From the IMG/VR virus record IMGVR_UViG_3300020020_000068, positions 1-45,942 of that record: a stretch of DNA of 45,942 nt, one strand, 5' to 3'. The stretch comes from a virus. This document shows, piece after piece, positions 29,147 to 37,697 of this stretch. A program made the position numbers and the translations under genes. The notes under the pieces are model-generated. The model was not told the DNA's origin and did no database searches. It was given only the letters and a program-made list of their open reading frames with translations. Position 1 is the first letter of the stretch. Each line of letters begins with the position of its first letter.

Positions 29147-32017
29147 ATGACCCAACCATCACTCCGCGGCCGAGTTGTAATTAAGTTTCCAGCGAACGTT
29201 GTCGCTGGGCATGCCATCGAAATCACTAAGGTCGGTCAGACCTATACCTTCGCGGTGGACGAGGCGGCACTAACTGCAGGTGCCGGTGGTATTCCTGAGG
29301 CCCCAATCGACGGTAATCAGTACGGGCGCGAGGACGGCACCTGGACTTTGATCACTGGTGGCGGGGGAGGGGGCGTTGAGGGCACAAATCCACTCCTTAT
29401 CGATAAGGACCTGTCCGGCGAAGACGCGACGATTATAGGCACTCTCGCGGGCGTGAATCGGTGGCGAGTCGTTCTAGGTGACGTTTCTCCGGAGAGCACC
29501 GGAGAACAGGGCTCCGATTTTCGTATCGACAGCTATAACGACGATGGCACCTTTCGCAATATCCCTATCCACATCGACCGCGACACCAGCGAGGTCACGA
29601 TCACTGCGGGCCCAGCCCCACATCACGCAATTTTATCCCTCAATAAGCTCCTTACCGGCCAGGCCTCGGCTCTTCAGGGTCGAACCAGTGGCTCTCTTCG
29701 ATGGCAGCTATCGCTAGGCGATGGCGTTGTTGAGAGCGGTGCTAACGCGGGCTCAGATTTCCGCCTTAATCGCTACGATGATGTAGGTACGTTCATCGAC
29801 GCCCCGTTGCTTATCTCTCGCAGCACGGGTCGAGTGCTTATAAGTGGAACTCCAGCTCCCAATACACCAATCTTGGCGATCAATAAGCTCGCTTCGGGCG
29901 TCGCGTCCTCGATCCAGGGTATGACCTCGGGCATTGTTCGATGGCAGATGGCACTCGGTGACGGGACGGTCGAAAGCGGGACTGTTACGGGCTCGGATTT
30001 CAGGCTTCAGCGGTACAACAATGCTGGAGCCCTTATCGATGTGCCACTCTGGATCAAGCGCGACACCGGCCAGGTGACGTTAACTGGCACTCCAGCACCC
30101 AATACGCCGATTCTTGCTATCAACAAGACCGTTGGTGGCGTCGCGTCCTCCATTCAGGGCCAAACAGCGACCAGCGTGCGTTGGCAAATGGCGCTTGGTG
30201 ACGGAACGGCCGAGAGCGGTGCTAATGCCGGCTCGGATTTCCGGTTACAGCGCTATAACGACGCTGGTGCGCTGATCGATGTGCCTGTTTGGATCAAACG
30301 TGCTACGGGTGTGGTGACTCTAACTGGGTCACCGCCCAGTCAGACGCCTATTTTGGCTATAAACAAGACCGCCTCCGGCCAGGCTGCTGGTATCCAGGGT
30401 CAAACAGCGACCAGCCCACGCTGGCAACTTAACTTAGGTGACGGTGATGTTGAGGCCGGTGGTAACACCGGCTCCAACTTCCGTCTTCACCGGCATAACG
30501 ACGCTGGCGCGTTCATTTCGAGCGTGTTTTATATTGTTCGAGCGAATTCTGAAGCCTATTTCTTCGCTTCTGTCTATAAGCCGGGTGGCGGGCCGTTCGC
30601 AGACTCTTCTGACACGAGAATTAAGAATACTTTGGGCAACTATACGTCCGGGCTCGCTGAAATCCTCCAATTGCAGCCTGTTCGATACACTTTTAAAGGA
30701 AATGATGTTCGCTTCGTCGATCCATCGGTGCCACTGACCGAGACTCCGCCGGGCGACCCTAATCCATCGAGTCCACACTACCAAATGGCGCTGGACGCGC
30801 AGGAATTTGTTGGTTTGATCGCTCAGGACACAGAAGTGATAATGCCAGAGCTGGTCAAACTGGACACAGCTAAAATCGACAACATTGAAGTGGCAGATTA
30901 TCGAACTATGGATAATACGCCACTAATCTACGCATTACTTAACTCTATCAAGGATCTGAATGCTCTTATTGCCGCGTTCGGCACGACTTCGTCACCAGAG
31001 TTTGCATCCGTTGGGCTTGGGCGCAGCGCCTCAGCTAACGCCTTTGCTTACATTGGGTCTGGAACAGGGTCGTTGACTGATAACCCTGTGATGGGGTTCA
31101 AGGTCAAGATTGATGGGACGGCTGATAAGTCTCCAGACGGAGGTCAAATCAACGTCAACATCGTTGATGGCACAGCCGTAGGCCCGGTACGTGGGCTTGT
31201 TAGTCGAGTTGACGTTAACGATACTACGAATGACGGCGATACGGTAGCACTTTGGGGTGATGTCTTTGTCTGGGAAGCCTCTCAGCGATCCGTCTTCGGG
31301 CTAAACACCTATATCAGTATTCAGGCCGGTAGCGGCTACACGGGTGTAGGGGTCGGGGCTGAGATCGCGTGTAATAATGATGAAATCGTCAGCCATCACG
31401 GTGGTGCGCTACATCTGGTAATAAATGGCACTCAGACATCACGATTCGGCCTTCTGATCGGCGGTTCGAGCGGAGATCATCAGGCTGAACACAATATTCT
31501 GATGTCGTCAACGACGCCGCCCGAGACAAATGCTTTCTATTACGGCCCAATGTCTGCGGACAACACGCCGTCGGGGACAGCTCTTTTTCGTGTAGATGCA
31601 GCTGGCGCCTTATTCGCCGGCCCGAAGGCGACGTTCGGCTGGTCGTTAGGGGCTGGTGCGGACGCGCTTTCGGTACAACGTTCGATCGAGGCTGCGGCGA
31701 GGCTGATTGTCAATACGGATGGCGTAATAGCCATTGGAAACGGGACTGATGCGCAAGATTGCTTCATTGGGCGCAGCGGTGTTGGTCTGCTTACAATTGG
31801 ATCGGGTCAGAGCAACGGTGGAAATACGGTGCTCAATCTAGGCACCGCGGCTGGTTCGGGTTCGCATTTTATTCAGATGTGGGAAATGACATCGGCCCCA
31901 GGTGCGGCAGCGGTAAACGCTGGTCGGTTGTATTTGAAGGATGTTTCTGGTAAGACAGGCTTGTTTATACGATTCAACACTGGTGCAGAGCAGCAGATCG
32001 CGATTGAGCCGCCATGA
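29147..32017 (+). CDS. Tail fibre with five 80-residue repeats and an internal S74 chaperone domain
   Basis: The 956-residue protein has an N-terminal part (1-84), five tandem repeats of 80 residues (about 85-484), a peptidase S74 intramolecular chaperone domain (about 485-611) and a further 345-residue C-terminal part. The S74 part is marked by S-S-D-T-R-I-K-N (near 487, the Ser-Lys region where such domains self-cleave), P-V-R-Y-T-F, E-F-V-G-L-I-A-Q and T-P-L-I-Y-A-L-L-N-S-I-K-D-L. S74 domains normally end the protein; here more than a third of the chain follows. The C-terminus (about 900-956) looks like a further head domain with L-Y-L-K-D and F-I-R-F-N-T-G. It likely trimerises as an adhesin. 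Confidence 0.85.
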   Translation: MTQPSLRGRVVIKFPANVVAGHAIEITKVGQTYTFAVDEAALTAGAGGIPEAPIDGNQYGREDGTWTLITGGGGGGVEGTNPLLIDKDLSGEDATIIGTLAGVNRWRVVLGDVSPESTGEQGSDFRIDSYNDDGTFRNIPIHIDRDTSEVTITAGPAPHHAILSLNKLLTGQASALQGRTSGSLRWQLSLGDGVVESGANAGSDFRLNRYDDVGTFIDAPLLISRSTGRVLISGTPAPNTPILAINKLASGVASSIQGMTSGIVRWQMALGDGTVESGTVTGSDFRLQRYNNAGALIDVPLWIKRDTGQVTLTGTPAPNTPILAINKTVGGVASSIQGQTATSVRWQMALGDGTAESGANAGSDFRLQRYNDAGALIDVPVWIKRATGVVTLTGSPPSQTPILAINKTASGQAAGIQGQTATSPRWQLNLGDGDVEAGGNTGSNFRLHRHNDAGAFISSVFYIVRANSEAYFFASVYKPGGGPFADSSDTRIKNTLGNYTSGLAEILQLQPVRYTFKGNDVRFVDPSVPLTETPPGDPNPSSPHYQMALDAQEFVGLIAQDTEVIMPELVKLDTAKIDNIEVADYRTMDNTPLIYALLNSIKDLNALIAAFGTTSSPEFASVGLGRSASANAFAYIGSGTGSLTDNPVMGFKVKIDGTADKSPDGGQINVNIVDGTAVGPVRGLVSRVDVNDTTNDGDTVALWGDVFVWEASQRSVFGLNTYISIQAGSGYTGVGVGAEIACNNDEIVSHHGGALHLVINGTQTSRFGLLIGGSSGDHQAEHNILMSSTTPPETNAFYYGPMSADNTPSGTALFRVDAAGALFAGPKATFGWSLGAGADALSVQRSIEAAARLIVNTDGVIAIGNGTDAQDCFIGRSGVGLLTIGSGQSNGGNTVLNLGTAAGSGSHFIQMWEMTSAPGAAAVNAGRLYLKDVSGKTGLFIRFNTGAEQQIAIEPP
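29401..30600 (+). repeat. Five tandem 240-nt repeats in the fibre gene
   Basis: Units of exactly 240 bases start at about 29401, 29641, 29881, 30121 and 30361, each encoding 80 residues with a core R-W-Q-x-x-L-G-D-G-x-x-E-S-G and D-F-R-L-x-R-Y-x-D-x-G. Neighbouring units are close, the first being most diverged. Repeat number could vary by recombination. Confidence 0.9.
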
Positions 32018-32181
32018 ACATTGATCCTAGTACAATTCTAGCTCTGCTTATCGACTTGTATGCGCAGCTTCTTACTGCGCAGAAAGAAAATGCGGTGTTG
32101 AAAGCAGAAATCGGCCGCCTTTCGCGACAAGTCGCTGATATCGCGGGCGAAATGAAGATAAACGGGGATGAGGATGACTAG
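32014..32181 (+). CDS. Small coiled-coil protein after the fibre gene
   Basis: A 55-residue protein overlaps the fibre stop (ATGA) and the next start. It begins with a Leu-rich helix (I-L-A-L-L-I-D-L-Y-A-Q-L-L) and continues as a coiled coil (E-I-G-R-L-S-R-Q-V-A-D-I). It is placed where fibre assembly chaperones are often found, so a role in fibre assembly is plausible, but not shown. Confidence 0.65.
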   Translation: MNIDPSTILALLIDLYAQLLTAQKENAVLKAEIGRLSRQVADIAGEMKINGDEDD

Positions 32182-32833
32182 TAGTCTTTTCAGACAAATT
32201 CTTTTAGGAGGACGGTATCCGTTCCGCGTCTGGGACGACTATCAGTTTTTGCGTAAACGGCGTGGAGGCGGTGGCGGGCTCATCGATCCAGCTTTTCCAT
32301 TGCCTCCAGTGGGCCCTGCTACAATAATCCCCGAGGCCGGCACATTTAACTTTGGTGGAGGGGAAGTTACATTCTCGATCGCTTTCAGCTACTCGATCGA
32401 TGCCGAACTGGGCGCGTTCGATTTCGAGGGCGACGACGCCGGTCTGCTCGCCGATCTTACACTTATGGCCGCTGCTGCTCAGTATAATTTCACTGGGGCA
32501 GGGACCACACTAGCGATTATCAGAAAGATCACGGCCGACGCGGGGGTTTTCCAGGTAGCGGGTACAAACGCGACACTGATAACAGTGGGTCAGTTTGCAA
32601 TTGTAGGCGAGCTGGGGGCGTTTATAGTTAGTGGTTCTGCGGCCGTACTCGATGTCTGGGAAGTTCGTATACTGCCAGCCAACGCCGGATCGTTTGCTGT
32701 AAGCGGTACGGCGGCCACACCAAAGGTCGGCTATCACACAGTGGCAGTTGCCGGCGCGTTTGTTATCAGTGGTACAAGCGTCGCACTGTCGACTACGGCT
32801 GATGGAACAACCTACCACTACTTGGGATTCTGA
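32168..32833 (+). CDS. Repeat-rich beta protein, adhesin candidate
   Basis: A 221-residue protein with an unusual basic N-terminus (R-R-G-G-G-G-G) and then tandem beta units of about 25 residues with the core A-G-x-F-x-V-x-G-T/S-x-A (near 60, 85, 110, 135, 160, 180, 205). Repeats of this type can form a beta-helix-like fibre or head decoration. The start overlaps the upstream gene. No catalytic residue is visible. Confidence 0.6.
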   Translation: MRMTSSLFRQILLGGRYPFRVWDDYQFLRKRRGGGGGLIDPAFPLPPVGPATIIPEAGTFNFGGGEVTFSIAFSYSIDAELGAFDFEGDDAGLLADLTLMAAAAQYNFTGAGTTLAIIRKITADAGVFQVAGTNATLITVGQFAIVGELGAFIVSGSAAVLDVWEVRILPANAGSFAVSGTAATPKVGYHTVAVAGAFVISGTSVALSTTADGTTYHYLGF

Positions 32834-32835
32834 CA

Positions 32836-33909
32836 ATGGCCGAACTTGATGAAATTGGCGTCGCAGATGGTCGACCGACCAGCGGAACTGGTGAGGTCCC
32901 AACACTCGCACCAGTTCGCGATGCGGTCACAGCGCTCGGCACGGCGATAGCTGCCGTCGAAACAGCTGTTGCGGCAGTCGAAACTGCGATATCTGGCAGC
33001 GGTTTCACTATGATCGCCCACGATGCTGTAGACAGTGGCGAACCGCTCAAGATTGGTGGTTACGCCAAGGCCACAGCGCCAACCGCTGTTGTCGACGGCG
33101 ACCGGGTAAATGCTTGGTTTCGCCTAGATGGTTCGCAGTCGGTCGCAGACAGTGCTGTTGCTACTGCAGTAGCCGCCGTTGAAGTTGCTGTTGACGCTGT
33201 TGAGACCGCTATAGCTGGTAGCGGCTTCACGATGGTTGCTCATGACGCCGTGGATAGTGGCGAGCCCCTTAAAATTGGTGGTTATGCCAAAGCGACAGCC
33301 CCGGCCAATGTCGCTGACGCAGACCGTGTCAATGCTTGGTTTCTCTTAAACGGCTCGAAGGTGGTTACTCTTAGCGCCGCTGGCGCGCTTATCGGCGGCG
33401 ATGCCACGACCGGCCTCTTTGTCGGCGGCGCTATAGCGCACGATGCTGCCGACACCGGCAATCCACAGAAGATCGGTGGGCGCGCTCGAAACGCTGAAAT
33501 TACTGCGGTCGCGAACAACGATAGGGTCGATGCTGTTTTCGACCTGGCCGGCAAGCAGATTGTACTACCCTACGCCAACCCGGAGAACTTTACTTCAGGT
33601 GTTACAGCGGCGATGACTGGAACGACCAGCACATCGCTGCTACCGGCCCCTGCAGCCGGTCTGCGCAACTACATCACCACGCTCATCGTCTCGAACTCAC
33701 ACGCGACGATCGGCACTGATATCGTTATCCAGGATGGTTCCGGTGGAACAACACTGGCGGTTATTCCTGCAGCAGCACTTTACGGCGGCGCGGCCATAAC
33801 CCTTCCTACGCCGTTGCGACAGCCAACTACCGCGACTGCGATCTTCTGCGCTAATGTGACGACGGGAGCGAGCACGAGAGTTTCCGCCGTGGGCTATAAG
33901 GGCGTCTAA
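32836..33909 (+). CDS. Repeat-containing structural protein
   Basis: The 357-residue protein has two nearly identical 74-residue units (H-D-A-V-D-S-G-E-P-L-K-I-G-G-Y-A-K-A, at DNA about 32992 and 33214) and a third, more diverged unit (H-D-A-A-D-T-G-N-P-Q-K-I-G-G-R-A), then a beta-rich C-terminus. The N-terminus has an Ala/Val helix (A-A-V-E-T-A-V-A-A-V-E-T-A-I). Related phage structural proteins carry such units, but I cannot name the role. It is probably a fibre or virion surface protein. Confidence 0.65.
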   Translation: MAELDEIGVADGRPTSGTGEVPTLAPVRDAVTALGTAIAAVETAVAAVETAISGSGFTMIAHDAVDSGEPLKIGGYAKATAPTAVVDGDRVNAWFRLDGSQSVADSAVATAVAAVEVAVDAVETAIAGSGFTMVAHDAVDSGEPLKIGGYAKATAPANVADADRVNAWFLLNGSKVVTLSAAGALIGGDATTGLFVGGAIAHDAADTGNPQKIGGRARNAEITAVANNDRVDAVFDLAGKQIVLPYANPENFTSGVTAAMTGTTSTSLLPAPAAGLRNYITTLIVSNSHATIGTDIVIQDGSGGTTLAVIPAAALYGGAAITLPTPLRQPTTATAIFCANVTTGASTRVSAVGYKGV

Positions 33910-35135
33910 TGCTAACGCCGGTCTTCAACGTTCTCTCTAGTACGGCGATGGTTAACAGCGCCGACCGATACTTTGCCTTTGCGGGCTCTGGCGCAGTCGG
34001 TCTGAGCAACGTAACCAGCAATACGATTCCGCAGACGCCTCTTTCTATTGCCGGGACGATCAGTGATATGATCATCCACGGCAGCACCCAGATAACGAAT
34101 GGTGGGACTTATACTGCTACGCTTCAAGTTAACGGCACTGACACCGCTCTGACCGCTCAATTGACATCAGCGGCCGATTTTGGGTCCGACCACGTCCACT
34201 CGGTCTCGGTTGCGGCTGGTGATACTCTCAATTGGAAAGTAGTGCCTACCGGCACGCCGGATGCGACTCCGAACGTGTCGATCTCTTGTGTTATAACTGG
34301 ATCGACGCCGGGGCAGAGCGTTCTCTTTGGTGGCACGGTTAGTGCGGTTACTGTGACCCATTATTCTGGGGTAGGTTGTCTGTTCCAGGACGCCGATGGA
34401 ACGGGCGTCGGCAGTGCTGCCATCGTCTCTACGCCTGGGACACTCAGGAACCTCCGTGTTCGAATACCTACGGCGTCGGGCGGCAGTGGTTCTTGGACCT
34501 TCACGCTGTTCAAGAACGGTGTCGCCACTGCGCTGACGTGCGTAGCGAACAATGTCAACGCAGCCAGTGATTTGACGCACTCTGTCGCGGTCGCTGCTGG
34601 GGATTATATCAGTCTTGAAGGCGCTGTTACTGGAACAGTCGCATCGAGCAATATTCGCCACTCCATGCAGTTTGATCCGACCACAGATGGTGAATCGCTG
34701 GTGTTCGGTCGCTGCAACGGTTCTCCATCTGCCTCCGCAGATACTTTTTACGGAATCAGTAGTGCATCTGCCTCAGGCGCAGGACCGGCCGGGATAAACA
34801 TAGTGTCTCGTGCCCCGGTTGATAGCACTTTTAAACGGCTGTTCGTGAAGGTTGGTACAGCCCCTGGGGGGACGGATACCAGGCAGACAGCGCTGCGTCG
34901 AGACGCTGCTACAACAGCCCTCAGTGTTACTTTGACAGGCGCCAACACTACTGGCAATAACGTCAGTGATACAGTAGGGATGCTTGAAGAAGAATGGGTT
35001 AACTGGATCAGCGTCCCCGCCAACACTCCGGCGGCCCCCGTTACCTATAGTTGGGGCGCTACAAACTTCATTGCTCCGGCTGGTGGCGGCGGTGGTACGC
35101 CTCGTCGAGGCATGTTAACAAAGGGAGTAGGATAA
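33909..35135 (+). CDS. Triple beta-domain structural protein
   Basis: The 408-residue protein shares its ATG with the upstream stop (TAATG). It has three similar domains of about 120 residues: near 45-110, 165-225 and 285-370. Each has a strand pattern leading to a short motif like H-S-V-S-V-A-A-G-D-T-L-N-W, H-S-V-A-V-A-A-G-D-Y-I-S-L or D-T-V-G-M-L-E-E-E-W-V-N-W. The domains resemble jelly-roll or C1q-like modules of fibre heads. The C-terminus is Gly/Arg-rich. Confidence 0.6.
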   Translation: MLTPVFNVLSSTAMVNSADRYFAFAGSGAVGLSNVTSNTIPQTPLSIAGTISDMIIHGSTQITNGGTYTATLQVNGTDTALTAQLTSAADFGSDHVHSVSVAAGDTLNWKVVPTGTPDATPNVSISCVITGSTPGQSVLFGGTVSAVTVTHYSGVGCLFQDADGTGVGSAAIVSTPGTLRNLRVRIPTASGGSGSWTFTLFKNGVATALTCVANNVNAASDLTHSVAVAAGDYISLEGAVTGTVASSNIRHSMQFDPTTDGESLVFGRCNGSPSASADTFYGISSASASGAGPAGINIVSRAPVDSTFKRLFVKVGTAPGGTDTRQTALRRDAATTALSVTLTGANTTGNNVSDTVGMLEEEWVNWISVPANTPAAPVTYSWGATNFIAPAGGGGGTPRRGMLTKGVG

Positions 35136-36868
35136 TGGCTTTCGCGATTCTACGGCGTCGCCAGTCGATCCAGGACCCACTGCGCCTCGCAATCAGTGTT
35201 GATTTCGATACCGCGCAGAACGGTGACACTGTCGAGTGGCGTATTACCAGGTCTGGTTATACGCTTCAGGCCGGTGAAAGTGTATCTATGACGGTCATCC
35301 CTACGGGCGGGCTGGCCTCGGATTTCAATGCTAATATCGCGACGACGATGACTAACCTCGTCAACGCGCTGAATGCCATTACGCCGGGCTGTTGCTCGTG
35401 GGACTCAGCCACCAAGATATTGACGATGAATTCAACTGCACCAAATCCATTCGTTATCGAGCGCACGTTCGTTGTGTACGGGCCACAAGTTTATACACTG
35501 TCGATCGGCAGCCCCAGCCAGGGTATTATAACTGTGTTCGGGGCGCAGGTTGAACTGGAGGCAGAAGCGCCGGGTGCAGGGACCGCGCCAACCATTCAGG
35601 TTATACCAAAGGCGGGCTTTGCAGGGAATACCATTCCAGATGGAACAACTGGTGGAACAGCTATCGCTGATGTGACGACGTTCGATCCTGAAGGTGCTGT
35701 GACTGTCACCGAGATCGCCGATCCCGACAACAAGTTTTCTTATGCTGCTGGAGTGGTGTCGCTCTCTGCCGCAGTAGACTACAGTGTAAAGACAACTCAT
35801 TCGCACACCCTCAACGCCGCGCAAGGTGGGGACGACACGCCGTTGTTGACCTTGTGGAACGTGCTAGCGCCTCCTGGTGGCGGGGGCAGTTACCCTGCTG
35901 TGATAGCGGCCAATGCCTGGTCGCAGCCTGTATGGGATCTGATCAACGGCACTGATGTTGGCTATCCGTCGATGCCGACAAAGATTCCTGGCGTTACTGC
36001 AACGCCCACTGGTATGACCGTTACCAACAGCTCTGGTGGTGGTGTGTCATGGAAAGTGGTTAATATCTACGGCCCCAATCTGACCTATGACGGCTGGGAC
36101 TTCCGCGGTTGTATCGTGCAGATCAGAGGGCCGGGTTGTACGCTAAACAATAACCTCTTCCAATCTCCGGCCGCGATTTACGCCAAGGGCGCGCTGACAT
36201 ACGCACCTTATTGTCTCTATATCGGTCTGCTTGCGACCGACAACGTGGCCGATACTACAGTCGAGTACAATACCTTCGATGCCGATTTCAGCAGCAAAGG
36301 TGCTACAGCAATCTTCTTCCATGCGCTCGCCGCGCGTGCCATAGTTCGGAACAACAAGTTCTTGGGCTGGGGCAGTGATGCTCTGAAAATCCTCAGCGCA
36401 CAAACATCTGTTGCCAATCGCCCCGAAGTGACGATGAATTACTTCAGCATCGGTGCTTGGAATAATCCGGCCGCTCACTACGACGCTATCACTGTTGGTC
36501 GAGGTGGGGCCAAGATTCACCTGAACCATTTCAATCACACTACCTTCCAGGGTAGTCCCGACGGGACGACCTATGGTCTCAACAACGCGGTGCGAATGCA
36601 GGCTGACGTCAGCGGGTACGTTGTTGGCAAGTGCCTGGTCGAGCGCAACATCATCTACGGCTACAATGGAAGTCCTCCGGGCGGTTACATCTTCCATCAC
36701 AGCATTCGGAGTGGTGTCACTTTCGATACCTGTGACTACAACGAGAATATCCTACACGGATTCTCGGACACCGGCGGATACTTCCATCCTCAGTCGTCGC
36801 CGCAGCCAACGTCGTTCACCAACCACAAGCGTTTCCCGGATGGCGCAGCTATCGCCAATCCTTTCTAG
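35135..36868 (+). CDS. Tailspike-like beta-helix protein
   Basis: The preferred ATG at 35135 overlaps the upstream stop and gives 577 residues. The first about 260 residues contain beta domains with an M-T-V-I-P-T-G segment and a Pro/Gly linker. The second half (about 300-540) is a right-handed beta-helix: repeated Asn-rich turns such as L-N-N-N-L-F, V-E-Y-N-T-F, V-R-N-N-K-F and V-E-R-N-I-I-Y. This is the layout of receptor-binding tailspikes with polysaccharide-degrading domains. It is a plausible receptor-binding protein. No catalytic residues can be assigned. Confidence 0.75.
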   Translation: MAFAILRRRQSIQDPLRLAISVDFDTAQNGDTVEWRITRSGYTLQAGESVSMTVIPTGGLASDFNANIATTMTNLVNALNAITPGCCSWDSATKILTMNSTAPNPFVIERTFVVYGPQVYTLSIGSPSQGIITVFGAQVELEAEAPGAGTAPTIQVIPKAGFAGNTIPDGTTGGTAIADVTTFDPEGAVTVTEIADPDNKFSYAAGVVSLSAAVDYSVKTTHSHTLNAAQGGDDTPLLTLWNVLAPPGGGGSYPAVIAANAWSQPVWDLINGTDVGYPSMPTKIPGVTATPTGMTVTNSSGGGVSWKVVNIYGPNLTYDGWDFRGCIVQIRGPGCTLNNNLFQSPAAIYAKGALTYAPYCLYIGLLATDNVADTTVEYNTFDADFSSKGATAIFFHALAARAIVRNNKFLGWGSDALKILSAQTSVANRPEVTMNYFSIGAWNNPAAHYDAITVGRGGAKIHLNHFNHTTFQGSPDGTTYGLNNAVRMQADVSGYVVGKCLVERNIIYGYNGSPPGGYIFHHSIRSGVTFDTCDYNENILHGFSDTGGYFHPQSSPQPTSFTNHKRFPDGAAIANPF

Positions 36869-36879
36869 GAGACTCGATC

Positions 36880-37302
36880 ATGGCAACCTTCACGAAATAT
36901 CAAGATACAGTTCAGCAGTTCTGGACCGCTATTCATAATCTTGTGGCCTCTGGACACGTCGTCAAAGCTGCTATTCATACCGACGCGCCGGTTGTTGCGT
37001 CGGATGACGAGCTGGCCGATCTGACGCAGGTGGTCGCTACCGGCTACACAGCTGGGGGCGAGGACATCCAGAACGACATGACAGAAACTGGTGGCGTTGC
37101 TACGATGACTGGTGTCGATGTCGTCTGGACAGCCGGTGCTGGCGGCTGGGGGGCGACAGTTGCCAGGTATGTGTCGATCTACAACGACACTTCAACAGGC
37201 GACAAGTTAATTGGTTCGTGGGACTACGGGGCCAATTTCTCGCTTGCTGCCACGGAAACGTTCACCCTCGATTTCGGCGCTTCGGTAGCGACTCTAACAT
37301 GA
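36880..37302 (+). CDS. Small structural protein beside the tailspike
   Basis: The product has 140 residues with a helical N-terminus (K-Y-Q-D-T-V-Q-Q-F-W-T-A-I-H-N-L) and a beta-rich C-terminus with Thr/Val strands and G-A-G-G-W-G. It starts after AGGAGACTCGATC. Proteins like this (about 140 residues, W-x-A-x-x-N-L, then two beta sheets) are common beside fibre genes in phages. A precise role is not known. Confidence 0.6.
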   Translation: MATFTKYQDTVQQFWTAIHNLVASGHVVKAAIHTDAPVVASDDELADLTQVVATGYTAGGEDIQNDMTETGGVATMTGVDVVWTAGAGGWGATVARYVSIYNDTSTGDKLIGSWDYGANFSLAATETFTLDFGASVATLT

Positions 37303-37685
37303 AACCTCACTCACTCAAGACAGTTAAACTTGTTGACGGCAGATCAGCTGCACAACGATTTGCTGATCTTGGACCGATCGCGGCTCGGTTTGGGCAGTTT
37401 CCAAAAGGAACAGTGTTGCCCGAGACTATTTCGACCGCTTGCCCGCGAGTAAAGGTTTCCGAGCTACCGGAAAATTTCCTAAAGAAGAGCCATATCGAAC
37501 ACTTGGAACACAATCAGAAGATCAGTTCGTGTTGCAGGCATCCAGAGAATCACGATGTTGAGGCGCTGAAAAGTCACCCCGAGGAACAGGCGCCTGACAT
37601 TTACGTTTTTCACTGTACGTGTGGGCGAAAGCATAGGTTCTTCTGTGTTGGAAGGACAGACGAACGGCCGACGTGGGACTTGTGA
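37299..37685 (+). CDS. Zinc-ribbon-like protein before the portal gene
   Basis: The start overlaps the upstream stop (ATGA). The 128-residue product contains cysteine pairs: C-C-R-H near 75-79 and C-T-C-G-R-K-H-R-F-F-C-V-G near 106-118, so zinc binding is likely. It ends 12 bases before the portal gene. No named family. Confidence 0.55.
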   Translation: MKPHSLKTVKLVDGRSAAQRFADLGPIAARFGQFPKGTVLPETISTACPRVKVSELPENFLKKSHIEHLEHNQKISSCCRHPENHDVEALKSHPEEQAPDIYVFHCTCGRKHRFFCVGRTDERPTWDL

Positions 37686-37697
37686 GGAACTAAGGTT

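Noticed and set aside
37481-37500. GAGCCATATCG inside the 128-residue gene as a fourth hairpin copy
   Set aside because: Only one arm resembles the element; the GGGG/CCCC stem and loop are missing, so it is chance.
28931-37685. Diversity-generating retroelement near the fibre genes
   Set aside because: No reverse transcriptase gene is present and I see no template-variable repeat pair; the repeats are ordinary tandem units.
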